From contig RXIE01000063.1 in assembly GCA_004212135.1 (NCBI GenBank), positions 1 to 6,160 on the forward strand: 6,160 nucleotides of DNA, in the 5' to 3' direction. This DNA is from Candidatus Methanophagales archaeon ANME-1-THS. GTDB taxonomy: Archaea > Halobacteriota > Syntropharchaeia > Alkanophagales > Methanospirareceae. The position numbers were made by a program, and so were the translations under genes. Shown one piece after another: positions 4,736-6,160 of this stretch; within the stretch, counting starts at the first letter, position 1; each line of letters starts with the position of its first letter. The notes under the pieces are model-generated. The model saw only the letters and a program-made list of their open reading frames with translations. It was not told the DNA's origin and searched no databases.

Positions 4736-6160
4736 TTATTTCTTACACACAATCTCAGCTATCCGTCTGCGTAATTCATCCAGATCGTATGATTGCTTGT
4801 TCATGCTCTGCCCCAAAACTTGCAACTTTTTCGCAATATCCGCTTCGCCCATGCCTTCCCGTATCCAGCGCTCAAAATCGCCCTGTTCCAGATATACGCG
4901 CAAACTCTCTTCTGCTTCGCCTCCCGAAAGTGTGCGTAGATGCTCGCACAGCCCCCTTAAGCTCCATACCTTCATACCGTCGCGGAAGACAAAGGGATAC
5001 TCAGCTCTTTTGAGCGCGGCTCGTAACCGGACGTCGAAGTCATGAATGATGGAGAATAACGCAATGAAAGCGTCGTAGGGCCTCGCAAAATGGGAGAAAT
5101 AGCTATGTACATCACCTGATGCGCCACCGAGTGTGAACATATAATAGAGATGGTCGCTTATTCCCAGATACCGCCAGATATCAAGGAGTTCTGCATCCCC
5201 GGACTCCTTTACGATCGGTTCAAGCCATCTGAGATATTCATAACATGCCCACTGCATGGTATTGCCAATGAAGCACGAGGTGTCTTTCTCCACATCAGCC
5301 CACGAGGTCGTCTCTAAGTTCCGCACGTCGATTACTCCTATCGGCTTATACCTCGCCACGACCTCAGAAGGGGTCGAAAATTCCATCTCATAGTTCAATA
5401 CCTGTCGGGGGAGGTCACGCAAGAATTCGAATATCCCAGTATCTTCCCAATGATGCTCGCCAAACGTCTCGTAATCCATAAAGATGGTTATGCATTGTCC
5501 CGGTGTTGCATTGAGCCATGACGCGTATTTCGAAGCGCTCAATGGATACTCATTCCAGCTCTTCAGAGAAAATCGAAACCCTACGTCGTCGGTTAACTGA
5601 TAATTCCTGAGCAGCACTTTCAGGTTCTTGCAGCCGATGGGCGCATACACATAGTTGGGTGACCTTCCATTCAATACCCGTTCGACGCCCTCGGCTAAAA
5701 TCCCTTGATACCCCATCTGCTCCGCGAGCCGCGCGACACGGTTGTTATACAGCAGTTCAGTATTTTCAAAAAAGGTGGGTTCGTAGCCCACTAAATCGCG
5801 CATCGCTGCTCGATGCAGGCGCACTTGCTCGATAAATTCACCTTCATCTTCATAAAGACCGACGAGCGAATGATAAAAGGTTTGATCGAGGAACTCGACT
5901 TTTTTACTCGAGCTGAACTGCCGGAAATCCTCCAGGATCTCCTTGCCGAACCGGTATCGTTCGCATTGCTCTAAAAATACGCCTGAGATGCTATACGTGA
6001 CTTTAAACTCGTTGTATTCGTCTATCAGCCTCCTTATCAGCTCATTCGTCGGGCAGTAGCATTTTCGCGCTACTTTCTCAAATACTTCCCGGTTATCAGC
6101 TTCGGAAAAGTAATAATCGAAGAGATCCGTGCTCTTCAAGCCTCTCCTGATACGCTTCCC
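4736..6160 (-). CDS. GH57 family alpha-amylase-like glycoside hydrolase (5' end outside window)
   Basis: This is an intracellular GH57 enzyme acting on alpha-glucans such as glycogen; 474 residues are visible. Numbering from the first complete codon at the edge, it shows four of the five GH57 regions in the form typical of the alpha-amylase subgroup: region 2 VEFLDQTFYHSL (88-99), region 3 FENTELLYN (131-139) with the presumed nucleophile E135, region 4 MDYETFGEHHW (228-238) with the presumed acid/base D229, and region 5 SDHLYYM (335-341). A helical C-terminal part follows, ending at TAA 4736-4738. The frame is open to the window edge, and its first residues (GKRIRRGLKSTDLFDYYF) match the family segment that follows the N-terminal HQP motif (region 1). 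The start therefore lies upstream, and the TTG at 6139 is internal. Its neighbours are a winged-helix protein and a glycogen-synthase-like GT4. Alpha-amylase activity is inferred; transferase or branching activity cannot be excluded. Confidence 0.92.
   Translation of the reverse strand, partial: GKRIRRGLKSTDLFDYYFSEADNREVFEKVARKCYCPTNELIRRLIDEYNEFKVTYSISGVFLEQCERYRFGKEILEDFRQFSSSKKVEFLDQTFYHSLVGLYEDEGEFIEQVRLHRAAMRDLVGYEPTFFENTELLYNNRVARLAEQMGYQGILAEGVERVLNGRSPNYVYAPIGCKNLKVLLRNYQLTDDVGFRFSLKSWNEYPLSASKYASWLNATPGQCITIFMDYETFGEHHWEDTGIFEFLRDLPRQVLNYEMEFSTPSEVVARYKPIGVIDVRNLETTSWADVEKDTSCFIGNTMQWACYEYLRWLEPIVKESGDAELLDIWRYLGISDHLYYMFTLGGASGDVHSYFSHFARPYDAFIALFSIIHDFDVRLRAALKRAEYPFVFRDGMKVWSLRGLCEHLRTLSGGEAEESLRVYLEQGDFERWIREGMGEADIAKKLQVLGQSMNKQSYDLDELRRRIAEIVCKK

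Overview
The window looks like an archaeal, probably euryarchaeotal, chromosome segment of mid GC content. Four things point that way: an archaeal-type SRP 7S RNA with a closing helix 1; TATA/BRE-like promoters about 26 nt upstream of predicted transcription starts; a GH57 amylase next to a GT4 glycogen-synthase-like enzyme and a small DUF2582-type winged-helix protein; and a remnant of an archaeal-type UMP kinase. The repertoire would fit methanogens or related methane/alkane-oxidising lineages, but the window alone does not fix the taxon.

Layout: all intact genes are on the minus strand. From right to left they are a GH57 alpha-amylase-family protein (4736-6160, N-terminus beyond the window edge), a 65-aa winged-helix protein (4441-4638), a GT4 glycogen/starch-synthase-like enzyme (3152-4420), the SRP RNA (2751-3064) followed by a perfect 29-bp palindrome that is probably its terminator, a full-length TrkH/KtrB potassium transporter subunit (673-2133), and a three-repeat TPR protein (113-529). 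The plus strand carries only broken genes: a UMP-kinase fragment running in from the left edge (3-98), which loses homology just before the TPR gene, and a decayed second trkH copy (2261-2645) with an in-frame stop, a frameshift at a T8 run, and both ends missing.

The right part is a probable alpha-glucan (glycogen) module, with degradation/branch remodelling by GH57, synthesis by the GT4 enzyme, and a winged-helix protein co-transcribed with the synthase. The middle holds the housekeeping SRP RNA, whose promoter, 5' end, closing helix and terminator agree to the base. The left part is potassium uptake plus a TPR adaptor, each with its own near-leaderless promoter. No exotic multi-gene system, CRISPR array, transposase or tRNA was found. 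The most notable points are the SRP RNA hidden under spurious ORFs, the relic trkH, and the abrupt truncation of the pyrH-like gene.
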